64,000 bases of DNA from Aphanomyces cochlioides (GCA_019828595.1 JAHQRK010000014.1:806001-870000), one strand, 5' to 3'. Positions 30,574 to 42,336 are shown, counted from the first letter of the stretch. Program-made: numbers and translations. Notes: generated from the letters alone by a model not told the origin.

Positions 30574-33500
30574 TTAAATCCCAAGGCAAACATATCCACC
30601 GGCTCCCCATCAGCATCATCGTCGGCCACCCCTGGCGGCATATCCACAAAGCCGAACAACGCGTTCGTGATCATCCGCTGATAAATCATCGGCGCGTTCT
30701 TGAGTCCCTGCGCCATTCGCGTCCATTCGAAGTGGCCCAAAGCGCAGATGAAGGCACTGACTTTGCGCGCTCGCTTGGTCGCGCGCACGACCCAAAACCC
30801 AGACGCGTTGTCAAGCGACAGGAACCATTGCATCGCGTGGAAGTTGGCCAGCATTCCGTCCAGTGTCGGCATCGGTGACCGCACGAGTTCTTGGAGCTCG
30901 TTGATACCCCGGTAGTCGATACAAAGGCGGATATCTTTGCCACCCTTCTTGAGGACCAGCACGATCGGGGAGGCCCAAGGCGAATTCGAAAAGGTGATCA
31001 GCCCAAAGTCCAACAATCCTCGCAGGAGGTCAAACAGTTTCTTCAGCAGCTCCGGGTGGATGCGCCTAGCTCGTTCAGCCAGCGGCTTTGCCTCACCGAC
31101 GTCGATGTCGCAGACGGCTCCTTTGGCAGGCGGCGGCAGGCCGTTGCCCGACTTGATAAAGAACTTTCGGTACTTGCGGAGGACGACTCTCATTTTCTCT
31201 TTTTCTTCATCGCTCAATTCATCCTCGCCGACGTCCAGTTGATCGGGGTCGAACGGCTCTACCTCGCGCGGCACTTCAGGGATTATGGCTAGCTGCTGCT
31301 CCAATTCTTCAGTTGACAAATCAATTCCTTCGCGCAGCATTACTTCTTTAGCCATCCGTCGCTGATCCAAGTTGTCGGGCATCGTGTCCATCAGGAAGAT
31401 TGATGGCGGAGGCAGCGTGTCCCGAAAATAGCAAGCATCGTAGCAGAAGACAGCCTGCATCCTTGGCTCGGCGGCTTCCACCGGATCCAGCGGCGCTTCA
31501 TGGTCATCCACCGATTGCGTAATAGGGGGCCGTTCGTCATCCACGCCGTAGTCATCGTCGCTTTCGCAGGTTGTACGCAGTTTCCCGTCGGCAGTGAGCA
31601 AGTGTCTAGGTGACGGGGGTCGCGGCTCCTTCCAACTGTTGTCGTCAGCTAACTCGGCTGCAGCTTCATCCAGTCTCGCTCGGTGGTCATCGGGGTATCT
31701 CCCTTCCCACGCTTCCGCTTTCCATGCTTGGTATCTCAAACTGCTCGTGCGCACCATCGGCCGGCTAAATGGTCGCTCGCCTTGGGCTGAGATTGCCCCG
31801 ACAACAGTGTTGGCAGACAGAAACACGTTGCGTTCGCTAACGTTTGTGACCTTGTAAGCGGCCGGCTTGTCGTCGGCATCCAGCGCAGTGGTGATCCACC
31901 GCACGTCACGATGAACCCAATATTCCAGTGTCTCTGGCATCCCTTCGCGCAGCTTGGGTAAGGGCACGATGATCGATCCACCGGGTGGGATGCTCGCGTC
32001 GCGGTTCAGGCGTACGTGATTCATGTAGCCACGGCTGTAGCGGACCGGCTGGTCGTGCAGTTCGACGTACTCGCCTTCAGGTAGGTTCAATTCGCGACGA
32101 CTCCCATCCACCATGACACCAGCGCGGAACAGGAAATCCATCCCAAGGATGGCGTCGAAGCCAGTGTCCCCAAAGTCGCAGACAGCGATCGGGAAAACGT
32201 AAACTAGTCCGCGACCAATGGTCAACTTGATGTCTACAATGCCTTGAGTGTTCACAACGGCGGCTCCTCCAAGGCCAGCTATATCAGTCGTCTTCGTTGT
32301 ATCCACTTTCAGGCCGACCTTCCTGACGACCATGGGATGGATGATGCTCATGTTGGCGCCAGTATCTGCCAGGACCACCACCGCTTGGTCCATGATTTGC
32401 GCATATAGGAATGCTTGACGGGTCATGTCGTTCTCGATGAACATTGTATCTTGCCAGTGACCGAAGTGTTCGCCTTCCTTGAGCCCGTACTCGTCTGACA
32501 GCGCCACGCAGTCGGCAGCCGAGTAGAAAACAAAAGGTCTGTCGGGAAGGTTGGATGTATTCTTGGTTACTGGAGGAACTTTCAGGAAGCCAACATGGTT
32601 GGCGGCATTGGCGTCGCGTCGACTATTGATTCTGTCTTCATTCTTGGCTGCTTCTTCAACGCTTGCCGTAACCGCTCGCTCTTGTTGCTTCCTCTTCCAT
32701 CCACGAACCACTTCAAAAAGCTCTTCGAACTCCGTCAGTAAGGTTCTGGTGGGGGCTATTTTTATAGATTTTTCTTGGTTTTTCGATGTTTTTGGGTTTT
32801 CGTCATTTTTCAGTTTTTCTTGGTTTTTTGAGTCAGTGTGCGATGTCTGACGTCCGTCGCGGCTGGGGTATCGCGGTCCCCACGGACTTACAAGTTTAAA
32901 CAATCCAGGCTGGGCATGTCGGGGATGTCCAGCCCTTGCAGGAACTCCTTCAGCTCGGCAGCTTGTTGACGAGTCGGGCACGGATCGGCTTTGTGGTGCG
33001 GTGTCGCGCAGAGTTGACAAGCCTTGAAGCAGTTGATCTCTGGGTGCCCCATGCGTTGGCACAGAGTGCGTCGACCAGCACAAGCCATCCAACTTGAAGT
33101 GCTTCTTGCCACAGTCACGACAGACCTCGCGACCCGCCTCATGAATGTTGAGCCCAAGAGCAAAGATCTCAGCGCGCACAGAGTCGGTCGCTGCCGCGCC
33201 TTGGCATATGTCCGTTGGGGTCACAGCGTCCAAGTGGTTGACACGCGGAACCTTCGCACGTTCTTGCCGCTGGCTGCCGCTCGGTTGAACTGTCCCTCGT
33301 TGATTGCGGTGCTCTCGCAATGCTTTAGTGTGGCGCTGGTCATTCAAGTACTCCTTCAAGTCGTCCATCGAGGTGAAGCGCATCGAGGAGATCCACTTGG
33401 CTTGACTCGGATCCGCCAACGAGTTGCAAAAGCACCGCAAGTGATCGACAAAGTGCTTCCGATTGGTGTCGTACTTGAGACCGATCTTCGTAGCAGCCGC

Positions 33501-34226
33501 ATTGAAGCGGAAGAGGTACTCTCGGATGGTCTCATTCTCCTTCTGACGCATCGTGTAGTAGACCTCCTGCTTTTCGCGGACAAAGCTCGCACGCACGGCT
33601 ATCCAGGTGGATCGCTCATCGGCGCGCAGCTGGTTGTACCAATCTTGGACTGCTCGGCCGACTGTGAGGCGGAACTTGCGCTTGGCTTCGTCGTCTGTCC
33701 ACCCGCTGGCTACCGCATTCTCCTCAAAGCGCCGAAGGAAACTCGCCGCAGCGTCAGTGTCATCGGCTGATCCACCGAACCGCTGCAGCGGCTCGAGCGC
33801 AAGAACATGCAAGCGGGGGCCGTTGTTGGAAGGGAGTCCGACAGGCGCAGCGTCCATGTTCCATTCGTCAAGATCGTCCTCGTCTTCCTGCACTCGCGCG
33901 GATGTTTGGTTGCTTTGCAGCTGCCGCATCAGGTCTTGGTTTTGCCTGACCAACACCGCGATCAATCTCGACTGGTCATCGGCGGGAGCCGGAGGCGATC
34001 CATCGGCGTCCATGTCTTCATCGTAGCCACCAACATCGCTGCCGTGGCTTTGGGATTCCGCGGGATTGTTTTTGCTAGAGCACGATCGCGCGTCTAGGTT
34101 GGTCGTAGTGGCGTGGATCGGTGCCGCTACTGATTGATATTGCCCGAAGGCAGTTGGAGTCTGCCCGTAACGACTCCTGGATGCCGCCATTGCTTGCTTC
34201 GCTTGCTCTGACGGGTCCAATTGCAT
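30516..34226 (-). pseudogene. Gypsy gag-protease-RT, accidental gag-pol fusion (frame-disturbed)
   Basis: From ATG 34226 the reading covers gag (acidic N-terminus; capsid-like region at about 33400-33750), a zinc-binding start CRDCGKKHFKLDGLC at about 33100, protease VVLADTGANMSIIHP (about 32370), and RT (CIDYRGINEL; SLDNASGFWVV). Around 33072 the true gag C-terminus shifts frame: it continues as GRRTLCQRMGHPEINCFKAC to a TAA at 32890-32888. In this copy an indel makes the reading skip that stop, so gag and pol look like one ORF. Confidence 0.75.
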
Positions 34227-34449
34227 GTCCACCGAAGTGGACGTCTGGTTGTCTGCTAACGCGTCCGACAGCAGTGTAGCAGGGTTAACAGGTCTCACTG
34301 TTACCTCCGCTATGTTAGCTCTAGTACGCGGCCTGTGACTGCATTGCGCCCGCCGAGAGAGTAACTTAATAACAATAACAATAACAAGGGTAAACAAGTC
34401 TAACCATTTCTTCGTTCGTGTGCTCAACCTCCCGGTTCGTGGCACCACT

Positions 34450-35205
34450 TGTGGGATGGTCGGATCAGTGAAGTCCGAGCTTCTCGCCGCAAGAAAAGGG
34501 GGGTGGAAGGTTAGAGGTCGCTGGGGCTTTTAGACGAACCAGACGCGATCGAAGGAAATGGAGAGGCACGACTGTGGGTTGAAAATCCGCAGTAGTTGAC
34601 CACTGCTGGGAAAAGGACGGTGGGGAGGACCGGAAAGGGGTTGGTTGCTCGGTTGCCCACGAGCTACGCCTAGCGTTGACTGGCGTTGGTGAGGGCGATT
34701 GACGGTGCGGGTTTTCGACAGACCCACGGAACTCCTGCAAACTTCTTGGCGCTTAATCTCTCTCGACGGGACGCCACAAACTTAGAGGTTCATTCAACGC
34801 CAGCCAAAAAGAGCTCTGTCTAACTACTGCCTCTGTTTCCTAAGCTACTCCTAACTTCGCACGCACGCTCTGTAATTGTCTCCGTCTCGCTCCACGATTG
34901 GTCTCTGACCTTTACTCACTCACTCAATTGGCTATAAGTCTTGGCAGCACGCCCGCAGCAGGCCACCACACTGACTGCAAGCCTGGTTGGCCGTCCTCCA
35001 TTGGTGGCCACTGCTCTGGCTTGTTGGGCTCTGCTTTTCCACTTGTACTGCTTGCTCCTTGGTCATAATTCCTGGACAATCCGGTACTGAAATCCACTCG
35101 TAGTCAGTCCGTCGCGATTGGCGACCTTCCAGCCAATAGTTCGTCGCCCTTTGTGTCAACCTATGCGTTGGATCGGTTTCGCGGGTGGCGGCTCGCTTTG
35201 CCACA
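34450..35205 (-). repeat. 5' LTR of the reverse-oriented element (756 bp)
   Basis: Partner of 27419-28170; few substitutions, so insertion is fairly recent although the coding region has several frame breaks. Confidence 0.9.
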
Positions 35206-35791
35206 CTTTGGTTGTCAACTTTGGGCGACCTTTGTCGTGACGAGGCAAAGATTCTCCAAGATGGAATATCCGATAGAGCGGCGTGCTCTCGAAGAGTTCA
35301 CCGACATCGTCGTCGCAAGAAGGCCTCTATGGGATGTGCAGATCCTGCTTCTTCATTCAATCAGAGGAGTCTAGTTGGTGAGTCCGTCCATATTCGTCGA
35401 TTTAAACTTTCCAAGGATACGACAAATCCGTGTTGACATGACGTTCGTTGCTGCATCCAGTGGGTCTGAAGGTTAACTTTGACGCATCCAAAGGAGTTGT
35501 GTCGGGGCTAGTGGCTGGCTCTGCTCGGAAAAAGACGTACTCCGAAGCTGATGTCTGGTGTCAGCAAACGCTTCCGTCACGAGTTATCATCACATCCCAA
35601 GGGTAAGTGTGTACAGCGTCAACATTGGTGACGCATACATGAACCTGCGAAATCCATGCATTGCTCGACTTGACACTGACAAGTCAAAGGAATGTTAAAA
35701 TTGATCGCAGGGCGTTGCGCTCTTGCGTGTCAGTCAAGAAGTAAGGAGGACAAAATGAATCTATTGACTTCACACTTAACAAAATGACAAT
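35206..35791. other. Short intergenic flank between LTR element and transporter D
   Basis: Small ORFs starting in the LTR run into this region without recognisable content. Confidence 0.4.
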
Positions 35792-37264
35792 CTACAAGGT
35801 GGTGGTTTGAGTGTAGTTGGCATGGTACGACACGTTCGTGTACACGATGCGTTGGTAGCTGCTGCCAGCAGGGCAATAGCTGAACTTGATATTGTCCCAC
35901 GTGGCAGGCTGCGTGGTCGAAGACTTGAAGAGGACTTTGCCAGTTTGAATACTTTCATACACGGCCAAGAAAAGGCAGACAAGGACGGCGATCACGATCC
36001 AAATCTTTTCAAGAGCGCCAATCTTGTTCCACAACACCTTCATGTAGAAGATCATGGGCAAAATCATGCAGCAGAGCGACAAGCAGGAGGCACCAGTGAA
36101 ATCCAACAAGTCGGACAAGTGATCCTTCCAGGCGCAGGCAATGGCAACACAAGCGGCGACGATGACAATGCGAAGCGCAGCGACCTTGGGGTACACACCA
36201 GGCGCTTGGTACGTCTTGGAGTCCAAATCATGGTGTTCGTTGAATTCCTTTTCTTCCAAAGCCTCCGAGATCTTCTCACCATCAGGTGTACCAGCAGCGT
36301 CATAGCCAGCTTCAAGCTGAGGAGTTCCAAAAGCATGCTTGTGCAATCCAAGGAACAATCCTTCCAAGATGAAGAAAGCTGGATTCATGATGACGGCGAA
36401 CGCGATCGTAACGTGCAATTGCATGCACAAGCAAGCCAAGATGACGCCACCACGGTTGGCAGTGAAGCCAAGGGCCGTAGGGGAACCAGCAATCGAGAAG
36501 AGCAAGTTGCCGGGGATTTGGCAACCCACAAACGACACACCCGTGACGGCCACAGTCAAAAAGAGAACAGAAATGAGAGTCATCGTCACCACAATCACAC
36601 GGGGCATGCGGGTGGGTTCCGAGTGTTCGCGCTGAAGCTCAGGGATGACGATACCAGCACCATACGCCAAGGCCAAACTGCCAAACACACCAGCGACTTG
36701 CTTGAAGCCGACATCAGGCTTGGGAGTGGTCAAACCCTTCGACACAGGTTCCATGTTGTCCACCAACAAGTACAGAGCAATACCATCAGCAAGCACCGTT
36801 CCCAAACAACCGGCAGCAGCGGCAAACGCACCTTCCTTCAATGTTGCAATCAAACACACTGGGAGAAGCGAAATCCCCATCAAGATGATCCACGTCGTGT
36901 CTTCGTACGACTTGGGGAACAAAATCGTCAAGATGGAACCACCCAACACCAAAAACACAATCGGGACCATGATGCACGTCAACATTTGCGTGATCAAAAT
37001 CAACCAGCGGCCGGTCTTGCCCATCGAGAATTCGCCCAAGTCGGCAAACGTGCGCACAGACTTGGGGGCGACAAGCATGATCTTGGAAATACACACCGTG
37101 GCGTAAATGTTGACGATGGCCATGAAGACCAAGGCGAGCGTCGCCCAAACAAACCCAGCCGAGGCGTAGTTCTTGGGCATACTCAGCGTACCGACGCCGT
37201 ACACACAGCAGAAGAGCGAGAAGCACATCTTCAAGTCTTCGAGCGTCAAGAACGGTTTTCCCAT
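35792..37264 (-). CDS. AAAP amino-acid transporter D, intact (490 aa)
   Basis: ATG at 37262-37264, same length as C, with nearly the same protein: identical N-terminal ~180 residues, then scattered changes (for example VIPELQREHSEP where A-C have VIPALQ). All family blocks are present (YGVGTLSMPKNYASAG, FTANRGGVILACLC, GASCLSLCCMILPMIFYMKV). Around residues 155-250 it shares wording with copy B (CLIATLKEGAFAAAAGCLGT) rather than C, which suggests mosaic exchange between copies. Upstream ~330 bp resemble C's. Convergent with C across the LTR element. Confidence 0.93.
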   Translation of the reverse strand: MGKPFLTLEDLKMCFSLFCCVYGVGTLSMPKNYASAGFVWATLALVFMAIVNIYATVCISKIMLVAPKSVRTFADLGEFSMGKTGRWLILITQMLTCIMVPIVFLVLGGSILTILFPKSYEDTTWIILMGISLLPVCLIATLKEGAFAAAAGCLGTVLADGIALYLLVDNMEPVSKGLTTPKPDVGFKQVAGVFGSLALAYGAGIVIPELQREHSEPTRMPRVIVVTMTLISVLFLTVAVTGVSFVGCQIPGNLLFSIAGSPTALGFTANRGGVILACLCMQLHVTIAFAVIMNPAFFILEGLFLGLHKHAFGTPQLEAGYDAAGTPDGEKISEALEEKEFNEHHDLDSKTYQAPGVYPKVAALRIVIVAACVAIACAWKDHLSDLLDFTGASCLSLCCMILPMIFYMKVLWNKIGALEKIWIVIAVLVCLFLAVYESIQTGKVLFKSSTTQPATWDNIKFSYCPAGSSYQRIVYTNVSYHANYTQTTTL

Positions 37265-38136
37265 GGTTGTTGTCGGCGCGAGGCGAATTGGAAAATGGCA
37301 ATCGAGCTGGGCAAGTTGGTGCAGAAGATCCAATCACAAGAGAGGCGATGGATTGTTGAACTTTGTATCAAAAAAAGGTTTGTACCACACTAGCCACACT
37401 CACACCCAGGTGCGTCCACATGGATCTGCTACAATCGTTTGCAGAAAATTCGTCGGAGGGGATAGGAGCTGCCTGTTTGAGCAAGGCAGTGTCGTTAATG
37501 TTCTACCAGCTGCAACGCTTTATTATTCTTATCGAAGGAGTCGTCGCATGAGAGTGCGTTCTATCATCCATGCGATTGGGAGGAATTAAAACGAACAACA
37601 CGCCACCTTGTATGACTCATGTTGTTGTAGGGTGATTGCAATCAACAGCCTGACTGGATTTGTTTGAATACTGGTAGTCTATTTGCGTCTATTCGGTTGT
37701 GAACGTCGATCGGCTGTGCTCCCAAGCTTAGTCGTCGTGGCTTGCATGAACAACCACAGGGTTGCTGAGTATGGCATAAATTCAAAACCTCGACGAACGA
37801 GAGTTGTTTCTCCATGACACGTTGAAGGAGTCAGTGGGCGCTGCAGTTGGAGGCGGTTTGAGCTTTCACATACGGAAAATACAATTGTGCGGGTGGCATG
37901 CCCCAACTTGAAATGACATCTATCAGGGAGAAAGTTTCAAGCGACCGACCTGACAATGTCAGGTAGCGGTGCATGTCAGGCTGACATGCACCGCTTGAAA
38001 ATCGCTTCGCCGCTGCGTTGGCACCTTTGAAATCTCCCGCACACACCCGCACAAGTCATGGCAGCCACGTGAGCAGTTGGCGTCACACATGGCAAACGGA
38101 TTGATAGAGGAGTGATAGAGCGGGTCGTCATGGAAT
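37265..38136. other. Upstream region of transporter D and MULE flank; no gene
   Basis: 37265-37590 matches the 5' flank of transporter C on the opposite strand. No supported ORF in the rest; a multi-stem palindrome lies at 37935-38000. Confidence 0.45.
37935..38000. repeat. Compound palindrome able to form a three-way junction
   Basis: An outer stem TTTCAAGCG (37935-37943) pairs with CGCTTGAAA (37992-38000). It encloses a hairpin CCTGAC/GTCAGG (37949-37963) and a second with a 13-bp stem GCGGTGCATGTCA/TGACATGCACCGC (37966-37994) and a 3-nt loop; the last three bases compete with the outer stem. Confidence 0.8.
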
Positions 38137-38146
38137 GGTTGCACAT
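38137..38146. repeat. MULE target-site duplication, left copy
   Basis: GGTTGCACAT, repeated at 42337-42346. Confidence 0.88.
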
Positions 38147-38589
38147 GAGCAATTGCCTGAGAAGAAGGGTTCGCCTATTCTTTTTTGACACACCCATTCC
38201 ATCCAAAATTTAAAAGAGCCATCCAGATAATTATCCGAAAAAACTACCTTAAAAAGTGCTTCTGATTTTCCTTCAAGTTCCAATTGTCAGAACTTGCGTT
38301 GACATACAAGTACAGTAAAAACACTTCGGAACTTTATGTCCCTGAAATATAATATTTCTCCAGGAATAAAAATACAGAGTATGTAGTCCGAACAACAGCC
38401 TCTGATTGGAAGGCGGACATTCAATCAACTACTACCTCTGTTCCAGAACAATTGCACCTGTGAAAATATTGTCCAAATGCTGGACTTTGATTGGACAAAA
38501 CTCAGCTCATTAGAGAGTACTGGTGCAAACCACGTGTGGCCCATTTTTGCACGAAAAAATTCGCCAGCTTGAGGGAGAACCGAACATAC

Positions 38590-39736
38590 CGCGTTCCAAT
38601 ACAAGCACCAAGACAAATTTGTCGGACGACCAGCGAATGGCCCTGTATTGCGACCTGGCGGCGGCGAGCGCCAATGGGCACCTCACCAACACAATTGTGG
38701 CTTCAATTGCTGGAAAGTTTGGAGTTCACCGTACAACAGCTTGGCGAATATGGCGTCGTGGCCAGAACTCCAAAGAGACGAACGACATAGTCAGTGTCAA
38801 ATCACGACTAAAGGGAAACACGGGGAGAAAGCCCACTTACTTGGCCGAGGATATAGAGGCAAGTATTAAAGATGTGCCCCTCGTTGAAAGACAGACATTC
38901 AGAACATTGTCGAAGGCCACAAAGATCTCAACAACACACAGAGTTGTTGTTGTGGCCTTCGACAATGTTCTGAATGTCTGTCTTTCAACGAGGGGCACAT
39001 CTTTAATACTTGCCTCTATATCCTCGGCCAAGTAAGTGGGCTTTCTCCCCGTGTTTCCCTTTAGTCGTGAACCCTGTGGCGCTTCGTCAAAAAGAAATGG
39101 ATGCGACGAAGGCCGAGCGATGTGAAACCAATGCTCTCAGATCGTCATAAGTAAGCGCGATTGAACTTTTGCATGCAACACGTGATGAAGGTAGTTACGG
39201 GTAAGTATCAAATGAATGAATTGTTCTCGTATGTCCATGTTGATGGAAAATGGTTTTATGTTGCCCGATCTCGAATGCTATTTTACCTTTGGCATGACGA
39301 ATCACCTCCTCCTCGTTCACTACCATCGAAAAGCTATATCATAAAAGTCATGTTCCTTGTCGCAGTGGCAAGACCAAGACTGGGATGGGATGGAAAGATT
39401 GGTTGCTGCCCGTTTGCCTCAAGTGAATTAGCCAAAAGAAACAGCAAAAACCGCCTTGCAGGAACTCCAGTTACAACACCACTGTCCGTCTCGAAGGATG
39501 TCTACAGAGACTTTCTGGTGTCTAAAGTGATTCCTTCCATAAAACAACGATGGATCTATCCTGTTGCCAACAGACCTTGCCCAATCTATATCCAACAAGA
39601 CAATGCCAAGCCACATGTCTCCCCTTTCAACCCTCTAGTCATGGCCGCTGGACGGGATGGTAATGGGGATATTCGTGTTGTTAATCAGCCTGCGACTCAC
39701 AAAATTTGTGTTTTCAGGAACGGCCCAATGTGCTGA
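38590..39736 (+). pseudogene. Tc1/mariner-type transposase interrupted by a palindrome
   Basis: The first part (38590-38930) carries a helix-turn-helix region (LSDDQRMALYCDLAAAS; IVASIAGKFGVHRTTAWRIW). The second part (about 39080-39736) has the catalytic core: SYVHVDGKWFYV with the first Asp and PCPIYIQQDNAKPH with the second. The two parts would join at KATKISTT / TLWRFVKKKW, but an inverted copy of the preceding 122 bp lies between them. A TAA near 39150 also breaks the frame. No clear terminal repeats were found. The segment lies between the MULE's left end and its transposase. Confidence 0.75.
38801..39071. repeat. Perfect 122-bp inverted repeat with 27-nt spacer
   Basis: Arms 38801-38922 and 38950-39071 are exact reverse complements by my reading, with the loop at 38923-38949 itself containing CAACAAC/GTTGTTG. 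The arm is transposase coding sequence (codons for LAEDIEASIKDVPLVERQTF and neighbours). The transcript would fold into a long hairpin. Confidence 0.93.
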
Positions 39737-39911
39737 AAACACAGATCTTGTCTTAAAGATCATATATTATAATTACTCTTTAATGGGTCATATACTTTTA
39801 TAAATCTATATTGAGCTCCTATGCCAAATATCACATTTTAAAGGGTTTCCCAGGAATAACGGTTTTCTCTTGAATATCGGTTTCTCTCAAACAACGGCAC
39901 CACAATCCAGA

Positions 39912-42079
39912 ATGGACAAAGCCCCCGAATGGACCATGACGCAAGATTACCTCAATTCTGCAGTGACACTCCAGCTCACCAATTCGTCTGGTGAATTGAG
40001 TGACTACGTGACACTTGGTCATCTTAATTATCATACTGACCACAACTTTGGTTCACTGGTAGGTTTGAGGAATGCTTTGGATATACTAGCCCTGCAACAT
40101 GGATTCTCGTGTAAGCAAGCCAGAAGTGCTTCAACTTCTCGAAAATGGGTGTGCAGAAAAGAAAATTGTAATTTCTACTTATCAGCATCGGAAAGAAAAG
40201 ACTCGACCGTCCGCATATCTTCCATGCAACTGGCACACAACCACCCTCTGCATCATGATAATTGCATGCGCCGTCATAACGGTGTATCTCATGACATGGT
40301 AAGTCTCTAATTAATGTTATTTTAATTGAATTGTATAGATTGTTCAATCCATCCTTGAAAGCGATGCAGCAGCTTCGGATGCCAGGAACCTTACGGGAAA
40401 AAATATTCGTGAATGTTTTGCTCGCGCTAGCGGACAACAGATCTCAACATCTGCCGCAAGTCGTGCGAAGAAAGCTCTTATGAACTTGACTTATGGAGAG
40501 ATTGATCAGTCATTTGAAAAGCTGGAATCTTACTTTGACTTGATTTGTCACCACAATCCTGGAACTCATGCAGTCGTTGAGACCGACGGCGAACACTTTA
40601 GAAGAAGTGTGATTGTCCCCTCGTTTTGTTTGCATGCAGTCAAACATTGACAAAACGTACTTGCTTTGGACGGTATGTATAGTTCTTTCATATTTAATGT
40701 GGCCTTTCACTCTAACTTCACGATCAGGAGCTCATTTAAAGGACTTGATGCACTGCAATGGAGTTTTGTTAGTGGCATCGACGAAGGATCCGAACAACAA
40801 CATCATTGTAATCGGTAGGTGCACGCATTGAATTTTAGCATTCAACATTTTTAGGTCTAGGAATTGTTCGACAAGAAGACGGGCCAAACTGGACGTGGTT
40901 TTGCAGAATTTGAAGTCAGCTGGAGTTCTAGATGCAAGCGACTTAGTACTAATATCAGACAGGCAAAAAGGTTGTGTTTGCACTTCAGTTTTTAGTATAC
41001 TTATTCTATATAGGGCTTATAAAAGCGTGCAATGATGTCCTGCCAAGTGCCCCTCATCGTTATTGTCTCCGTCACATAATTGCCAACATTCGTTCAACAA
41101 GAGGCTTGTCATTGAGCACCTCGGAGGAATCGCTAGTGTTTAGAATGGCACGAGCTGATTCAAGTGACACTTTTGAAAGATTGGCTAACAAATTAGCCGA
41201 CACCAATCCTGGTTCATATATATATCTTTTGCAGCCTTCACTGTGATACTAGGTGCTTTTGCTTATCTGACAGCGGAGACACTCCCACGGACTTCATGGG
41301 TAAACTATGCCTTCACAAAACCGACGTATGGCAACGTCACTTCAAACATGTCCGAATCAGCTAATCAGTGGCTTGGGCGAGACCTCAGAAGTTCCGATGT
41401 TGTTCAACTACACTTTCAGTATCTCCTTCATCTTCTTCGCAATATCACAGAGCGGCGGTATATCGTTAAACCAATCTTCTTCACCAATAACTTTGTATTT
41501 TAGAGAAAAAGGCATAAAATGGCCTTGTGGCGTGCGAACACCCCATCACATGTCTACATTATCAAAATTGAATCTTGCATCTACTTCTATTGAGGTGAAC
41601 ACAACCTTCTTACTCATATACTCAATTATATATATTAGCTGCTTCCTATAGTGCCCAAAATCGAATATCTAGCGATGTATTATCAAGAGGAGTCAATTTG
41701 AGGCCATTTGTGGCGCCGTGTTCACCTTGGTGAATATTCATGTGACTGTGGCGAGTGGTTCGACAAGCAGCAGCCTTGTATTCATGCTTTCGCATGTTTG
41801 AACGCATCGGGAACTGACCCGAGTCGTGAATTTCATGACGTTTTCTACACAGACACGCATAAAAAACTCTATTCCAGCACAATTCGCCCCATACCTCCGA
41901 TCGATTTGGCTTGCAATCCCAAGTGCAAGGCACCGATGGCTCTCCTTGTGAACGATACATTATCAATCGTTGCACACTCTCAAGCAGGGAATCCAACACT
42001 TCAAGCAAGCAGACGCAAAGGTGAAAAGCCCGGCCCCAAACCTTCCAAACGAAAAAGATCCAATGGTATGAAGTCCTAG
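39912..42079 (+). pseudogene. MuDR/MULE transposase, eight exons, decayed
   Basis: Exons: 39912-40298, 40339-40672, 40728-40814, 40855-40970, 41014-41211, 41253-41457, 41504-41594, 41639-42079. Introns are 40-55 nt, GT..AG. The N-terminal DNA-binding fold is WVCRKENCNFYLSASERK then LAHNHPL. The catalytic region is QNVLALD-GAHLKDL, with the Asp codon next to the exon 2/3 junction, then STKDPNNNIIVI, PNWTWF, LISDRQKG-LIKACNDV and PSAPHRYCLRHI. The C-terminal SWIM zinc finger is CDCGEW...PCIHAFAC. Breaks: in-frame TGA at 40648, a missing T in a T-run near 40903, and a frame change in exon 8. Confidence 0.85.
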
Positions 42080-42336
42080 GTTGAATGAATGAGTATACAT
42101 GTTCTGTAGTATATGTACTTTACGCAAGCTAACATGGCAGATACAACACGCCGAGTAGTGTGCCTCGTTCTCGACGGACGATCAGCTTTGCATCCAAGGA
42201 TTTCGCTGGCAAATGAATCCCTGTACTGTAGTAAGATAACTTGTTCGGATAATTATCTGGATGGCTCTTTTAAAGTTTGGCTGGAATGGGTGTGTCAAAA
42301 AAGAATAGGCGAACCCTCCTTCTCAGGCAATTGCTC

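Larger units (their letters stand above)
27419..35205 (-). mobile_element. Degraded Ty3/gypsy-type LTR retrotransposon, reverse orientation
   Basis: LTRs of 752 bp (27419-28170) and 756 bp (34450-35205) begin TGTGGGATGG and end TTTGCCACA, with TGTGG/CCACA inverted ends. CTTT occurs immediately outside both ends (27415-27418 and 35206-35209), giving a 4-bp, or allowing for the terminal A a 5-bp ACTTT, target duplication. On the minus strand TGGTGCCACGAACCGGGA (34447-34430) sits 2 nt inside the 5' LTR as a primer-binding site. Gag, protease and RT are recognisable; RNase H is cut short and I find no integrase. The space before the 3' LTR holds antisense ORFs instead. Confidence 0.88.
38147..42336 (+). 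mobile_element. Mutator-like element (MULE), 4.19 kb, 10-bp TSD
   Basis: Terminal inverted repeats of about 92 bp (38147-38238 and 42245-42336) start GAGCAATTGCCTGAGAAG and share the inner block GAGCCATCCAGATAATTATC. The direct repeat GGTTGCACAT flanks both ends (38137-38146, 42337-42346); long TSDs of 8-11 bp are normal for MULEs. Inside are a MuDR-type transposase gene with seven introns and a nested Tc1/mariner-type remnant. Confidence 0.92.
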
